From Corynebacterium urinipleomorphum (GTDB lineage Bacteria; Actinomycetota; Actinomycetes; Mycobacteriales; Mycobacteriaceae), in assembly GCF_900155535.1 (NCBI RefSeq), contig NZ_LT706965.1:687433-741572 (forward strand): a DNA stretch of 54,140 bases, read 5' to 3'. The notes under the pieces are model-generated. The model saw only the letters and a program-made list of their open reading frames with translations. It made no database searches and was not told the DNA's origin. This document shows, in pieces, positions 26,852 through 35,446 of this stretch (positions are counted from its first letter, which is position 1; every line of letters begins with the position of its first letter). The translations under genes were made by a program, and so were the position numbers.

Positions 26852-26893
26852 AAACGCTCCGGGGACCAACTGGTCTCCCGGAGCGTTTTTTAT
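26852..26893. terminator. Strong intrinsic terminator between DUF2631 gene and rlmN
   Basis: Arms AAACGCTCCGGGGACC (26852-26867) and GGTCTCCCGGAGCGTTT (26872-26888) pair almost completely around a 4-nt loop. TTTTT follows on the plus strand. It also serves the convergent rlmN gene partially (A-rich 5' side). Confidence 0.9.
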
Positions 26894-26900
26894 TGCCGTC

Positions 26901-28010
26901 TTAGGCGCCCGCCTGCTTTTCGTCTGCGGCGAGCTGGCCACACGCCGCCGCGATTTCCTGGCCCTTCGTGTCGCGCACCGTGCACGTGACGCCCTGAGCG
27001 ATAACGCGGCGGACGAACTCGTCTTGGCGCTCCCGCGGCGACGCATCCCACTTTGACCCGGGCGTCGGGTTCAACGGGATGAGGTTGACGTGGACGAGAG
27101 GTCCGAGCGCGTCATGCAACTTGCGCCCCAGCATGTCCGCGCGGAAATCGTGGTCGTTGATATCGCGGATAAGAGCGTACTCGATCGACACGCGGCGGCC
27201 AGTCTGGTCGGCGTAGTAGCGGGCGGCGCTAAGAACGTCCTCGACGCTGAACCGGTTGTTCATCGGGACGAGGGTGTCGCGCAGCTCGTCGTCCGGGGTG
27301 TGCAGAGAAACCGCGAGGGTGACGTTGAGACCCTCGTCGGCGAGCTTGCGGATCGCTGGTGCGAGCCCCACCGTCGACACCGTCACGTTCCGCTGCGAAA
27401 TGCCGAAGCCCTGGGGTGCCGGCGAAACGATCTGGCGCACCGCGGAGACGACGCGGTTGTAATTGGCCAGCGGCTCGCCCATGCCCATGAACACGACGTT
27501 GGTCAGACGGCCGCCCTCGGCCTCCATCATCGCGGCGGCCTCGCGGACCTGATCGACGATCTCCGCTGTGGAGAGGTTTCGGTCCAAACCGCCCTGGCCG
27601 GTCGCGCAGAACGGGCACGCCATGCCGCAGCCAGCCTGCGACGAAATGCACAGCGTCGCGCGGCCCGGGTAGCGCATGAGCACGGACTCGAGCAGGATGC
27701 CGTCGTGAAGACGCCACAGAGTCTTGGTGGTGTCGCCTTCGTCGGTCTCGACGGTGCGCACCGGGGTGAGCAGGCGCGGGAACAGCGCGTCCTTGACCAG
27801 CTCGCGTTGCGCGGCGGGCAGGTCGGTCATCGTCGACGGGTCCGCCTCGAAACGGCCGTAGTAGTGGCGGGCGATCTGGTCGGCACGGAATTTGGGCAGG
27901 CCGAGCTCTGCCAGGGCGTCAATACGCTCCTGCGCACTCAGGTCGGCGAAGTGCTTCGGGGGCATCCCGCGCTTGGGCGAGAGCAGCTGGATCTTCGGAA
28001 AATCACTCAT
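26901..28010 (-). CDS. rlmN: 23S rRNA (adenine-2503-C2)/tRNA methyltransferase RlmN
   Basis: Radical-SAM enzyme that methylates A2503 of 23S rRNA and A37 of some tRNAs. The 369 residues contain the radical-SAM cluster motif CGMACPFC (Cys128, 132, 135), [13 protein letters not shown], and [11 protein letters not shown]. The upstream ATG at 28022 is possible; [10 protein letters not shown] at 28010 matches the usual length better. The catalytic Cys that resolves the methyl adduct lies in the C-terminal region ([20 protein letters not shown]). Confidence 0.95.
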   Translation of the reverse strand: MSDFPKIQLLSPKRGMPPKHFADLSAQERIDALAELGLPKFRADQIARHYYGRFEADPSTMTDLPAAQRELVKDALFPRLLTPVRTVETDEGDTTKTLWRLHDGILLESVLMRYPGRATLCISSQAGCGMACPFCATGQGGLDRNLSTAEIVDQVREAAAMMEAEGGRLTNVVFMGMGEPLANYNRVVSAVRQIVSPAPQGFGISQRNVTVSTVGLAPAIRKLADEGLNVTLAVSLHTPDDELRDTLVPMNNRFSVEDVLSAARYYADQTGRRVSIEYALIRDINDHDFRADMLGRKLHDALGPLVHVNLIPLNPTPGSKWDASPRERQDEFVRRVIAQGVTCTVRDTKGQEIAAACGQLAADEKQAGA

Positions 28011-28061
28011 GGCGTGCCCCATTCTGGCACGCCGCCACGCCGTTTTCTAATCCGGCGCAGG

Positions 28062-28958
28062 TTAGAGCACTACAACGTTCATCAGAAGCCAGGTGGCTGC
28101 AGCGGCGGGAAGGATGCCGTCGATACGGTCCATCATTCCACCGTGGCCCGGCAGCAACCCAGACATGTCCTTGAGGCCGAGCTCGCGCTTGAACTGGCTT
28201 TCCACCAGATCGCCGAGCGTTGCGCACACCACGATCCCGAGCCCAAAGACGAGGCCCGCCCACCACGGGCTGCCGAGCAGATAAATGCCGCTGAGCACAC
28301 CAGCGACGGCACCGAACGTCACTGAGCCGGCGAAGCCTTCCCACGATTTCTTGGGGCTCACCGCCGGTGCCATCGGGTGGGAGCCGAAAAGCACGCCACT
28401 GACGTACCCGCCGACATCGGACGCGACGACGCACAAGATGAACGTGACAATGAAGTGGCTGCCGGTGACATTTCCTGTCTCCAGGCGGGAGATCATCGCG
28501 GCGAACGATCCGAATAGGCCGATCCACACGAGAATGAAGATGCTCACCGCTGTATCGCGCAGATAATTGCGCGGCGGCGTGTGGCGCCCATTGAAGAACA
28601 ACCGGGCGAACATGATCGTCAGCGCGCTGATCGTGAACGTGGCCAACAGCCCCGGGTAACCGAACTGCCACGTGGAGATGATCATGCACAGCCCGAGCAC
28701 GATGACCACGAAACGGTAGACTCCGTAGCCGTTCTCGCGCAGCCGAGTAAGTACCTCCCACATGCCGAGTGCGGCAGCGACGCATACCACCGGGTACCAC
28801 ATCGCGGGGCCAACGTAGGTGGCCACCAGAACGAGCGCGGCGAGCCCGACTCCGACCGCGATCGCTGCAGGCAGGTTACGCCCGGCGGAGTTCTTCGGGC
28901 GCGGCATGTGCACGCGCCGAGAGTGCACCGCGTCTAACGGTTCGCGGGAGTCGGCCAC
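28062..28958 (-). CDS. cdsA: Phosphatidate cytidylyltransferase
   Basis: Makes CDP-diacylglycerol from phosphatidate and CTP, feeding all phospholipid synthesis. The 298 residues form about eight membrane helices. The CdsA signature is near the C-terminus: SDVGGYVSGVLFGSHPMAP, then SPKKSWEGFAGS and GHGGMMDRIDGI. The start is a GTG at 28958, 3 bp after the frr stop, with GAGG in the end of frr, so translation is probably coupled to frr. Confidence 0.95.
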   Translation of the reverse strand: MADSREPLDAVHSRRVHMPRPKNSAGRNLPAAIAVGVGLAALVLVATYVGPAMWYPVVCVAAALGMWEVLTRLRENGYGVYRFVVIVLGLCMIISTWQFGYPGLLATFTISALTIMFARLFFNGRHTPPRNYLRDTAVSIFILVWIGLFGSFAAMISRLETGNVTGSHFIVTFILCVVASDVGGYVSGVLFGSHPMAPAVSPKKSWEGFAGSVTFGAVAGVLSGIYLLGSPWWAGLVFGLGIVVCATLGDLVESQFKRELGLKDMSGLLPGHGGMMDRIDGILPAAAATWLLMNVVVL

Positions 28959-28961
28959 GAC

Positions 28962-29519
28962 TTAAACCTCGAGAAGCTCGGCTTCTTTGCGGGAAACCAA
29001 CTCGTCAATTTCGGCGACGTACTTGGAGGTGGTCTTGTCCAGCTCCTTCTCGGCTGCGGTGACCTCGTCCTCGCCGGCGTCGCCGTCTTTCTGGATCTTC
29101 TTCAGGGCGTCCATGCCGGAACGGCGAACGTTGCGGACAGCGATCTTGCCGTCCTCGCCCTTGGACTTTGCCTGCTTGACCAGGTCGCGGCGACGCTCCT
29201 CGGTGAGCTGCGGGATGGTGACGCGGATGACGTGACCGTCGTCGGTGGGGTTGACGCCGAGGTCGGAGTTGCGGATCGCGTTCTCGATCTCGCCCATGGT
29301 GGACGGGTCGAACGGCTTGATCAGCAGCATGCGCGGCTCGGGCACGGAGACGGTGGCCATCTGGTTGATGGGGGTCGGCGCGCCGTAGAAGTCGGCCATG
29401 ACACCGTTGAACATGGCCGGGTTGGCGCGTCCGGTGCGGATGGTGACCAGTTCGGAACGGGTGTGCTCCACGGAGCTGGTCATGCGCTCCTCAGCGTCGA
29501 GAAGTACGTCGTCGATCAT
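28962..29519 (-). CDS. frr: Ribosome recycling factor
   Basis: Splits post-termination ribosomes together with EF-G. The 185-residue length is typical. Landmarks are the N-terminal [19 protein letters not shown]-like [32 protein letters not shown], and the C-terminal helix ending [24 protein letters not shown] precedes the ATG at 29519. Usually frr follows pyrH directly; here a plus-strand amidase and a transporter gene separate them. Confidence 0.97.
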   Translation of the reverse strand: MIDDVLLDAEERMTSSVEHTRSELVTIRTGRANPAMFNGVMADFYGAPTPINQMATVSVPEPRMLLIKPFDPSTMGEIENAIRNSDLGVNPTDDGHVIRVTIPQLTEERRRDLVKQAKSKGEDGKIAVRNVRRSGMDALKKIQKDGDAGEDEVTAAEKELDKTTSKYVAEIDELVSRKEAELLEV

Positions 29520-29564
29520 GTTGTCATCCTTTCGCGTTGTCTCCATCCAATCTAGCAGCGCACC

Positions 29565-29574
29565 GCTTATCGAC
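29565..29574 (-). repeat. GTCGATAAGC motif, intergenic copy (frr / amidase)
   Basis: In the divergent 96-bp gap. The plus-strand side continues CGAACGCCCCCATCTCCCCC, sharing TCTCCCCCACCTCC with the copy inside the DUF1648 gene at 7929. Confidence 0.85.
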
Positions 29575-29615
29575 GAACGCCCCCATCTCCCCCACCTCCT
29601 ACACTATGAGTCACC

Positions 29616-30728
29616 ATGCACCCGGCTTATTCGTATCTCGCTTCTGCCCCGCTCCCACGTGAGCGCGGAGGCCGCCTCGACGGGTGGGTCATTCCCGTCA
29701 AAGACACTGCGGACGTTGCGGGGTGGCCGACATCGTGGGGCAATCCTTCGCGCGCTCGGGTTGCCGGGGTGACTAGCCCGTTCGTTGCGGGTCTCCTGCG
29801 TCGTGGCGCTGTGGTCGACCGGAAGACGGTGAGCTCGGAATTGGGTGCGACGGTGTACGCGGAACGCCCGGGTGTCTCAGTGCTGGAATCCCCGGCGTAT
29901 CCGGGGTGCACGCCGGGCGGGTCGTCGACAGGTGCCGCTGTCGTCGTGGCGGAGCGGCTGCACCGAGCGGCGCACGGAAGCGACGCGGGCGGCTCCTTGC
30001 GTGTTCCCGCCGCCGCCTGCGAGGTCGTGGGGTTCAAGCCGTCGGGCGCGCCAGAGTCGGGTTCGGTGGAAGGGTTCATCACGGCGACTGTCGACGATCA
30101 GGTGGCGCTCTGGGGTGCTGCTCCGCGCAGGCTGGAGAACCTGACTGTCGGAGTGCTCACGGAGCCGCTGTTCACTCCGGGTACGCGTGTGGCTGCGGAC
30201 CGCATCGCCGCCGTGGAGCGTGCGGCCGCGGCTTTGTCGTCTGCCTGCACGGTCCGCGAACTCCTTCCCTATCCGGGTGCAGCGGGCACGTACCGGCATT
30301 TTTCAGCGAGGATCGCGCATTCCTTTGCCCACGTGGATCCGCTCGACAACGAGTACATCGCCTGGCTCCGCGAGGTCGGCCGCAGCGTCTCAAACGCTGC
30401 CTTAGCCGAGGCCCGCCGGCACATCGCGGCGCTGCCGTCTCTGCTCCGGGCGGCATGGGATGTGGACGCTGTTCTCACCCCCATGCTGGCGACCGATCCC
30501 CCGCCTCTGGGCTTCTTCCCCTCCTTGTCGCCCGCCGACAGTTTCGAGGCCCAGACTGAGTGGACGCCGTGGGGGTCCTTGTTCAACCTGACCGGCGCAC
30601 CTGCAATCGCGGTGGGACCGTTGCAGATCGGCGGCGTCACCGTCGACGACGCGACGGTTTTAGAGTTGGCAAGGGTGATTGAGCCCGTCGCAGAGAACTG
30701 GCGCAGACAGCGCGGGGCCTCAGCCTAG
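29616..30728 (+). CDS. Amidase signature family hydrolase
   Basis: A 370-residue amidase, shorter than the usual 450-500. It keeps the Ser-cisSer-Lys triad regions: Lys29 in WVIPVKDTADVAG, GCTPGGSSTGAA (97-108) and GSDAGGSLRVPAA (121-133) with nucleophile Ser127. The middle is reduced compared with GatA-type enzymes, so a small-molecule amide is more likely than Gln-tRNA amidation. TACACT (29600-29605) lies 10 nt before the ATG. Its stop codon overlaps that of the convergent transporter gene through a shared CTAG. Confidence 0.85.
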   Translation: MHPAYSYLASAPLPRERGGRLDGWVIPVKDTADVAGWPTSWGNPSRARVAGVTSPFVAGLLRRGAVVDRKTVSSELGATVYAERPGVSVLESPAYPGCTPGGSSTGAAVVVAERLHRAAHGSDAGGSLRVPAAACEVVGFKPSGAPESGSVEGFITATVDDQVALWGAAPRRLENLTVGVLTEPLFTPGTRVAADRIAAVERAAAALSSACTVRELLPYPGAAGTYRHFSARIAHSFAHVDPLDNEYIAWLREVGRSVSNAALAEARRHIAALPSLLRAAWDVDAVLTPMLATDPPPLGFFPSLSPADSFEAQTEWTPWGSLFNLTGAPAIAVGPLQIGGVTVDDATVLELARVIEPVAENWRRQRGASA

Positions 30729-31660
30729 AGCACCCGCACCATCACCGCGCCGAGGAAGACCAGCACGAGTCCGATAACGCGGGTGGGCCGCAGGACGCTG
30801 CGCGGGGTGCCGAAGAGACCGAAGCGCTCGATGAGCTGCCCGGCAAGAATCGTGCCGGCGAGGATGCCCACGACGGTGGCTCCGGTACCGATGACCGGTG
30901 ACAGTGTCGCCGCCCCAATGACGAAGATGGCGCCGAAAACGCCGCCGAGCCACATCCACCAGGGGCCGGGCTCGATACCGGACAACAGGGCAGTGCGAGA
31001 GTCTTTCAGAACCATGCTGAGCAGGAACAAAAGAGTCACGCCAACACCGAGATTGACGGCACCGGCCTGGATGGAGCTGCCGAGGACTTTGCCCAGGTAT
31101 CCGTTCGCGGCTGTCTGGCTCGCCGAGCACATCCCCATGAACACACCGAACGCGCGCCACCCCCAGGCTGTAGCCGCTTGGGCGTCACCGCCGCCTTCAG
31201 CGGCCGCGGGGTTCCGGCCGACGACGTGAACGAGCACGATGCCGGCCAAGACGATGACCGCGCCGAGCACCCGCAGGAAGCTGACGCGTGTCTCCTCCGC
31301 ACCGAAGAGCCCGAAGTTGTCGATGACCAGCGCCATGATCACCTGCCCCAGGATCGGCAGGACGACTGTCTCGACGCTGCCGATCTTGGGGAACAAGATC
31401 ACGTTTCCGGTGAGGAAGATGACGCCCATGAGGCCGCCGATCCATACCCACCAGGGCTCGCCGGCGGCTTTGCCGAGGTCAATAGCCGGCCCCGTCGTCA
31501 CCGCCAGACCCACGGCCAGAATCACGGCGCAGAGCAGCGCCACGAAAAAAGAGATGAACGCTGCGGGAATCGGTGCACCGATACTCGCGCGTAGGCGGCT
31601 GTTCACTGCGGTTTGCGCAGGAATAACAGCCCCTGCGCCCATGGCAGCCAGAGTCAGCAT
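30725..31660 (-). CDS. DMT family transporter, YdcZ (DUF606) repeats
   Basis: A 311-residue integral membrane protein with about ten helices made of two homologous DUF606/YdcZ halves: PAAFISFFVALLCAVILAVG with WWVWIGGLMGVIFLTGN, and QAGAVNLGVGVTLLFLLSMV with WWMWLGGVFGAIFVIGA. The paired W-G-G motifs mark the repeat. The substrate is unknown. The ATG lies 3 bp after pyrH, so translation is likely coupled to pyrH, an odd partner. An AGGA lies at the junction. Confidence 0.85.
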   Translation of the reverse strand: MLTLAAMGAGAVIPAQTAVNSRLRASIGAPIPAAFISFFVALLCAVILAVGLAVTTGPAIDLGKAAGEPWWVWIGGLMGVIFLTGNVILFPKIGSVETVVLPILGQVIMALVIDNFGLFGAEETRVSFLRVLGAVIVLAGIVLVHVVGRNPAAAEGGGDAQAATAWGWRAFGVFMGMCSASQTAANGYLGKVLGSSIQAGAVNLGVGVTLLFLLSMVLKDSRTALLSGIEPGPWWMWLGGVFGAIFVIGAATLSPVIGTGATVVGILAGTILAGQLIERFGLFGTPRSVLRPTRVIGLVLVFLGAVMVRVL

Positions 31661-31663
31661 TTC

Positions 31664-32416
31664 CTACTGAACCAGCGTGCCGATCTTCTCGCCGGACACC
31701 GCCCGGGCGATATTGCCCTCCTTCAGCAGGTTGAACACCAGAATCGGCATCTTGTTATCCATGCACAGGCTGAACGCGGTGGCGTCAGCGACCTTGAGAC
31801 CCTTCTCGATGGCCTCGCGCGGGCTGATCTCGCTGTAGAGCTCAGCATCCGGGTTGGTGCGGGGATCGTCGGAGTACACGCCGTCGACGGCCTTGGCCAT
31901 GAGCAGTACCTCGCAGCCGATCTCCAAGGCGCGCTGCGCCGCGGTGGTGTCGGTGGAGAAGTACGGCATGCCCATGCCGGCACCGAAGATGACCACGCGG
32001 CCCTTTTCCAGGTGGCGGGCAGCGCGCAGCGGCAGATACGGCTCAGCGATCTGCGCCATGTTGATCGCCGTCTGCACACGGCAATCCACACCCAACTGCT
32101 GCAGGAAGTCCTGGAGCGCCAGGCAGTTCATCACGGTGCCGAGCATGCCCATGTAGTCCGAACGGGCACGGTCCATCCCGCGCTGCGACAGCTGCGCGCC
32201 GCGGAAGAAGTTTCCGCCGCCGATGACTACAGCCACCTCGGTTCCTTGACTGGCCACCTCGGCGATCTGCTTCGCCACATTCTCCACCACATCCGGGTCG
32301 ATGCCGACATTTCCACCGCCGAACATCTCGCCGCCCAACTTCAACATCACGCGCTTGTACCCGCGGCGGTTAGTGGACTCCGTCTCGTTGCTGTTGACAG
32401 TCCCGTGATCGGTCAC
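31664..32416 (-). CDS. pyrH: UMP kinase
   Basis: Phosphorylates UMP to UDP for RNA and cell-wall nucleotide sugars. The 250 residues show [27 protein letters not shown], the UMP-binding [18 protein letters not shown], and [21 protein letters not shown]. The longer frame starting MVNFRPH (32452) is possible. The GTG at 32416 has AAGGAG at proper spacing and is preferred. Confidence 0.96.
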   Translation of the reverse strand: MTDHGTVNSNETESTNRRGYKRVMLKLGGEMFGGGNVGIDPDVVENVAKQIAEVASQGTEVAVVIGGGNFFRGAQLSQRGMDRARSDYMGMLGTVMNCLALQDFLQQLGVDCRVQTAINMAQIAEPYLPLRAARHLEKGRVVIFGAGMGMPYFSTDTTAAQRALEIGCEVLLMAKAVDGVYSDDPRTNPDAELYSEISPREAIEKGLKVADATAFSLCMDNKMPILVFNLLKEGNIARAVSGEKIGTLVQ

Positions 32417-32486
32417 CGAAAACTCCTTAACGTGGGGGCGAAAATTCACCAACCGATTCTAGCGCCAAGCGGGGTGGGCAAAGGAA

Positions 32487-32530
32487 AAGGATCCCGGCGC
32501 ACCGTCGATAAGCGGCGGACCGGGATCCTT
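32487..32530 (-). terminator. Terminator of rpsB-tsf with a GTCGATAAGC loop
   Basis: AAGGATCCCGG (32487-32497) and CCGGGATCCTT (32520-32530) form a perfect 11-bp stem. On the minus strand TTTTCCTTT follows. The 22-nt loop contains GTCGATAAGC on the plus strand at 32504-32513. Confidence 0.8.
32504..32513 (+). repeat. GTCGATAAGC motif, intergenic copy in terminator loop
   Basis: Sits inside the loop of the rpsB-tsf terminator, flanked by GCGCACC and GGCGG. Confidence 0.85.
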
Positions 32531-32543
32531 CGAAGCTGAAAGC

Positions 32544-33362
32544 TTACTTCTGGCCGACCTCAAAGCGGACGAAGTCAGTGACCTCGATGCCGTTCTCCTC
32601 GGCGTACTGGCGGACAGTCTTCTTGGAGTCCGCGAGGGACGGCTGCTCGAGCAGAGCAACGTCCTTGAAGAAGCCGCCCAGACGACCCTCGACGATCTTC
32701 TCGATGGCAGCCTCCGGCTTGCCCTCGCCGCGGGTGATCTCTTCCTGGACTGCGCGCTCCTTCTCCACGACCTCAGCCGGGATGTCGTCCTTGGACAGGT
32801 AACGAGCCTTCATCGCAGCGATCTGCAGAGCGACTTGGTGAGCAGCCTCGGCGCTGTCACCGGTGTACGCGACGAGCACGCCAACTGCCGGCGGCAGGTC
32901 CGCAGCCTTCTGGTGCAGGTAGACCTCGACCTTGTCGCCCTCGATGGTGGCGGCGCGGCGCAGCTCGAGCTTCTCGCCGATCTTGGCGGACAGAGCCTGC
33001 AGAGCATCGGAAGCGGTCTGGCCGTTGACGTCTGCGTTCGCCAGCTCCTCCGGGGAGTTCGCCTTCACGGCGGCAGCGCCAGCAGCGATCTCGTCGGCCA
33101 GCTGCTTGAACTCGTCGTTCTTGGCCACGAAGTCGGTCTCGGAGTTGATTTCCACGATGGTGCTGCCCGACACTGCGACCAGGCCCTCGAGAGCGTTGCG
33201 CTCAGCGCGCTTGCCCACGTCCTTCGCACCCTTGATGCGCAGGATCTCGACAGCCTTCTCGAAATCGCCAGCCGACTCGTCCAGAGCCTTCTTGCAGTCG
33301 AGCATGCCGGAACCGGTGGTCTCGCGCAGCTTCTTCACGTCTGCAGCGGTGTAGTTCGCCAT
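32544..33362 (-). CDS. tsf: Elongation factor Ts
   Basis: Nucleotide exchange factor for EF-Tu. The 272-residue length is normal. It starts [20 protein letters not shown], followed by [20 protein letters not shown] and [13 protein letters not shown] (the TDFVA motif contacting EF-Tu). A GAGGAGGG site precedes the ATG. It is the second gene of the rpsB-tsf operon, and is followed by the terminator at 32487. Confidence 0.97.
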   Translation of the reverse strand: MANYTAADVKKLRETTGSGMLDCKKALDESAGDFEKAVEILRIKGAKDVGKRAERNALEGLVAVSGSTIVEINSETDFVAKNDEFKQLADEIAAGAAAVKANSPEELANADVNGQTASDALQALSAKIGEKLELRRAATIEGDKVEVYLHQKAADLPPAVGVLVAYTGDSAEAAHQVALQIAAMKARYLSKDDIPAEVVEKERAVQEEITRGEGKPEAAIEKIVEGRLGGFFKDVALLEQPSLADSKKTVRQYAEENGIEVTDFVRFEVGQK

Positions 33363-33471
33363 AGTTGGGCGACCCTCCTCATTGTGGGACTAAAAGTATG
33401 TGTAAAGGTCATCTGACAGCGTAGTGGACATACCGCTGCGCGGCATGCCCAGCTGCCGTATCGCACGCACA

Positions 33472-33529
33472 ACCCCCGCGCCTACAAGCGTCCTGGATGA
33501 AATTAGGACGTCGTGCAGGACGCGGGGGT
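33472..33529 (-). other. Long hairpin in the rpsB-tsf intergenic region
   Basis: The 208-bp gap between rpsB and tsf contains CCCCCGCG (33473-33480) and, after an 8-nt bulge, CGTCCTG (33489-33495). These pair with CAGGACGCGGGGG (33516-33528). No U-tract follows on the minus strand, so an attenuator or mRNA stability element is more likely than a full terminator. Confidence 0.45.
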
Positions 33530-33570
33530 CGGTGCTTCATGTCGGCGCCAGTGCGGCGCGACCCTGGTTC

Positions 33571-34488
33571 TTAGACCGGGTCGACGTCGTTGTTGGCGGA
33601 GTCGACGTTCTCGACAGCCTCGGCGGCAGCGGCATCAGCCGGAGCGGCGTCGGTCTTCTCGGCTGCCTCAGCTGCCGGGGTCTCCGGCTGAGCTGCCTTC
33701 TCGGCCGGTGCGTCGGCTGCCGGAGCGTCCGTAGCCTCGGCGGCCTCTGCCACCGGTGCATCGCCTGCTTCCTCGCGGGCCTTGGCCAGCTGACGCTCCT
33801 CGCGCTGCTGCTTACCGGCGATGACAGCCTCGCCCACGATGTGGGTGAGCAGCTTGACGGAGCGGATCGCATCGTCATTGCCCGGGATCGGGTAATCGAC
33901 GACATCCGGGTCGCAGTTGGTGTCCAGAATGGCAACGACCGGGATACGCAGCTTCTGCGCCTCGGCGACGGCGATGTGCTCCTTGTTCGTGTCCACGATC
34001 CACAGTGCAGACGGGGTCTTGGACATGTCGGAGATGCCGCCCAGCACGCGCTCGAGCTTGGTGCGCTCGCGGGTGAGCATGAGGACTTCCTTCTTGCCGC
34101 GGCCAGCGTAGCCGTCCTCGGCAGCGTCCATGGCCTGCAGCTCCTTCATGCGGGCGAGGCGCTTGGACACGGTCTGGAAGTTGGTCAGCATACCGCCGAG
34201 CCAGCGGTGGTTGACGTACGGCATGCCCACGCGGTCGGCCTCTTCCTGGACCGGCTCCTGGGCCTGCTTCTTGGTGCCGACGAACAGGATGGTGCCGCCG
34301 TGAGCGACGGTCTCCTTGACGAATTCGTATGCCTCATCGATGTAGGTCAGCGTCTGCTGCAGGTCGATGATGTAGATGCCGTTACGGTCGGTGAAGATGA
34401 AGCGGCGCATCTTCGGGTTCCAACGACGTGTCTGGTGGCCGAAGTGCACACCAGCGTCGAGGAGTTCACGCATGGTTACGACTGCCAT
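33571..34488 (-). CDS. rpsB: 30S ribosomal protein S2
   Basis: Core S2 (residues 1-230: [63 protein letters not shown]). A ~75-residue Ala/Glu/Pro-rich tail makes 305 residues in all, longer than the usual 240-270. AAGGAGACATTCCC precedes the ATG. The same Ala/Glu tail style is seen in S16 in this window. Confidence 0.97.
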   Translation of the reverse strand: MAVVTMRELLDAGVHFGHQTRRWNPKMRRFIFTDRNGIYIIDLQQTLTYIDEAYEFVKETVAHGGTILFVGTKKQAQEPVQEEADRVGMPYVNHRWLGGMLTNFQTVSKRLARMKELQAMDAAEDGYAGRGKKEVLMLTRERTKLERVLGGISDMSKTPSALWIVDTNKEHIAVAEAQKLRIPVVAILDTNCDPDVVDYPIPGNDDAIRSVKLLTHIVGEAVIAGKQQREERQLAKAREEAGDAPVAEAAEATDAPAADAPAEKAAQPETPAAEAAEKTDAAPADAAAAEAVENVDSANNDVDPV

Positions 34489-34686
34489 GGGAATGTCTCC
34501 TTGGGAGTGAAAGTTGTTCGGTTTCTTGCAGTTTGTGCGGGTTTTGCCCGCACCCTAGCGGCGAGCCACATCCACGCCTCCGCCACTCGAGCTGGAGGAC
34601 CGTTGCGGATCGCAGCACCCTGCCACGCTTGTGACCAGGCATTTTCGCCGCGCGTAGTCAGCGCGCCCCAGTGGACACACTGCTAA
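34489..34686 (-). promoter_or_regulatory. Predicted ~198-nt rpsB leader with hairpin
   Basis: From the predicted promoter (34693-34721) to the ATG the leader is close to 200 nt. It includes a 7-bp perfect hairpin GTGCGGG-TTTTG-CCCGCAC (34535-34553) ahead of the ribosome-binding site. S2 autoregulation through the leader is known in several bacteria; this sequence is only a candidate. Confidence 0.4.
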
Positions 34687-34692
34687 CCGCAA

Positions 34693-34721
34693 AGTCTACA
34701 TCGTCGCTGCGTGCGCGCCAA
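34693..34721 (-). promoter_or_regulatory. rpsB: rpsB-tsf promoter
   Basis: On the minus strand the -35 is TTGGCG (34716-34721), the spacer 17 nt, and the -10 TAGACT (34693-34698). It is the best two-box promoter found in the window. Confidence 0.6.
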
Positions 34722-34738
34722 TTCGCGGCGCGCCAAAC

Positions 34739-34763
34739 TGTGGACAACCGAATGTTATCCACA
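34739..34763. promoter_or_regulatory. Two facing DnaA boxes upstream of the rpsB promoter
   Basis: TGTGGACAA (34739-34747, the reverse of TTGTCCACA) and TTATCCACA (34755-34763, perfect consensus) face each other 7 bp apart. They lie about 50-80 nt upstream of the predicted rpsB transcription start and just upstream of the M23 peptidase gene. Confidence 0.55.
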
Positions 34764-34772
34764 GGGCATTTC

Positions 34773-34782
34773 GCTTATCGAC
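34773..34782 (-). repeat. GTCGATAAGC motif, intergenic copy (rpsB / M23 gap)
   Basis: Starts 9 nt after the DnaA box pair. The plus strand continues through TCCCCCTCCCCCTC to the M23 start. Confidence 0.8.
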
Positions 34783-34816
34783 GCGCCGTGGTCCCCCTCC
34801 CCCTCACAATGACCCC

Positions 34817-35446
34817 ATGACCACTCCCAATTCTCTCCCTCGACCAGAGTTCGCATGCGCCTCTCCCTCTCCCTCTCCCGCTGCCGCCCCCGTCCCCGTA
34901 CGCTGTTCGGGTCCACCGTGTGTACCCGTCTCCCCTCCCCGGCGGCTGCTGATTTCCTCGCTCGCGGCGTTGGCCGTAATTATCGCCTCTCCCTTGCCGG
35001 CGCACGCCTACGTCGACCCGACGACCGGTTCATCCTCAGCAACGAACGTGACGCGGCGCGCTGACATCCCCGACAAGAACTGGCTGCCAGGCCACCGCGG
35101 CGTGGATCTGGCAGCGCGGACGGGGCAGGACATCCTTGCGGCGGAGGACGGCGTTGTCGCGTTCACCGGTGTGGTTGCTGGCGTACCGGTGGTGTCGGTG
35201 GACCACCCCGACGGCATCCGCACCACCTATCAACCGGTGCACGCAACGGTGCGGGCAGGAGACACGGTGAAAGAGGGCGAACCGATCGGCCGCATGGCTA
35301 CTCCATCTAGCGACCACGCCGGACTGCACTGGGGTGCGCGCACGGGCAAGGACACCTATATCAATCCGCTGGCCCTGCTTGAGGCTCCTCAGATACGCCT
35401 CAAACCTGTTATGCGCGCGGATGTGCCTGGTCGTAGACGCTCTTGA
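34817..35446 (+). CDS. M23 family (LytM-type) cell-wall peptidase, secreted
   Basis: A 209-residue exported protein expected to cut peptidoglycan cross-bridges or to act as a cell-wall regulator. A Pro/Ser-rich leader precedes a hydrophobic signal segment (RRLLISSLAALAVIIASPLPAHA, cleavage after AHA near residue 64). The lysostaphin-type domain has GHRGVDLAA (H-x3-D) and LHWGARTGKD in place of the usual HLHxE, with the HxH pair reduced to one His, so activity is uncertain. A later start could remove the long leader. Its last 38 bp overlap the 3' end of xerC on the other strand. Confidence 0.8.
   Translation: MTTPNSLPRPEFACASPSPSPAAAPVPVRCSGPPCVPVSPPRRLLISSLAALAVIIASPLPAHAYVDPTTGSSSATNVTRRADIPDKNWLPGHRGVDLAARTGQDILAAEDGVVAFTGVVAGVPVVSVDHPDGIRTTYQPVHATVRAGDTVKEGEPIGRMATPSSDHAGLHWGARTGKDTYINPLALLEAPQIRLKPVMRADVPGRRRS

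Noticed and set aside
28962..32416. Amidase and transporter genes between frr and pyrH as a recent mobile insertion
   Set aside because: No terminal repeats, integrase or composition change was visible. The transporter is closely coupled to pyrH, which argues for an old arrangement.
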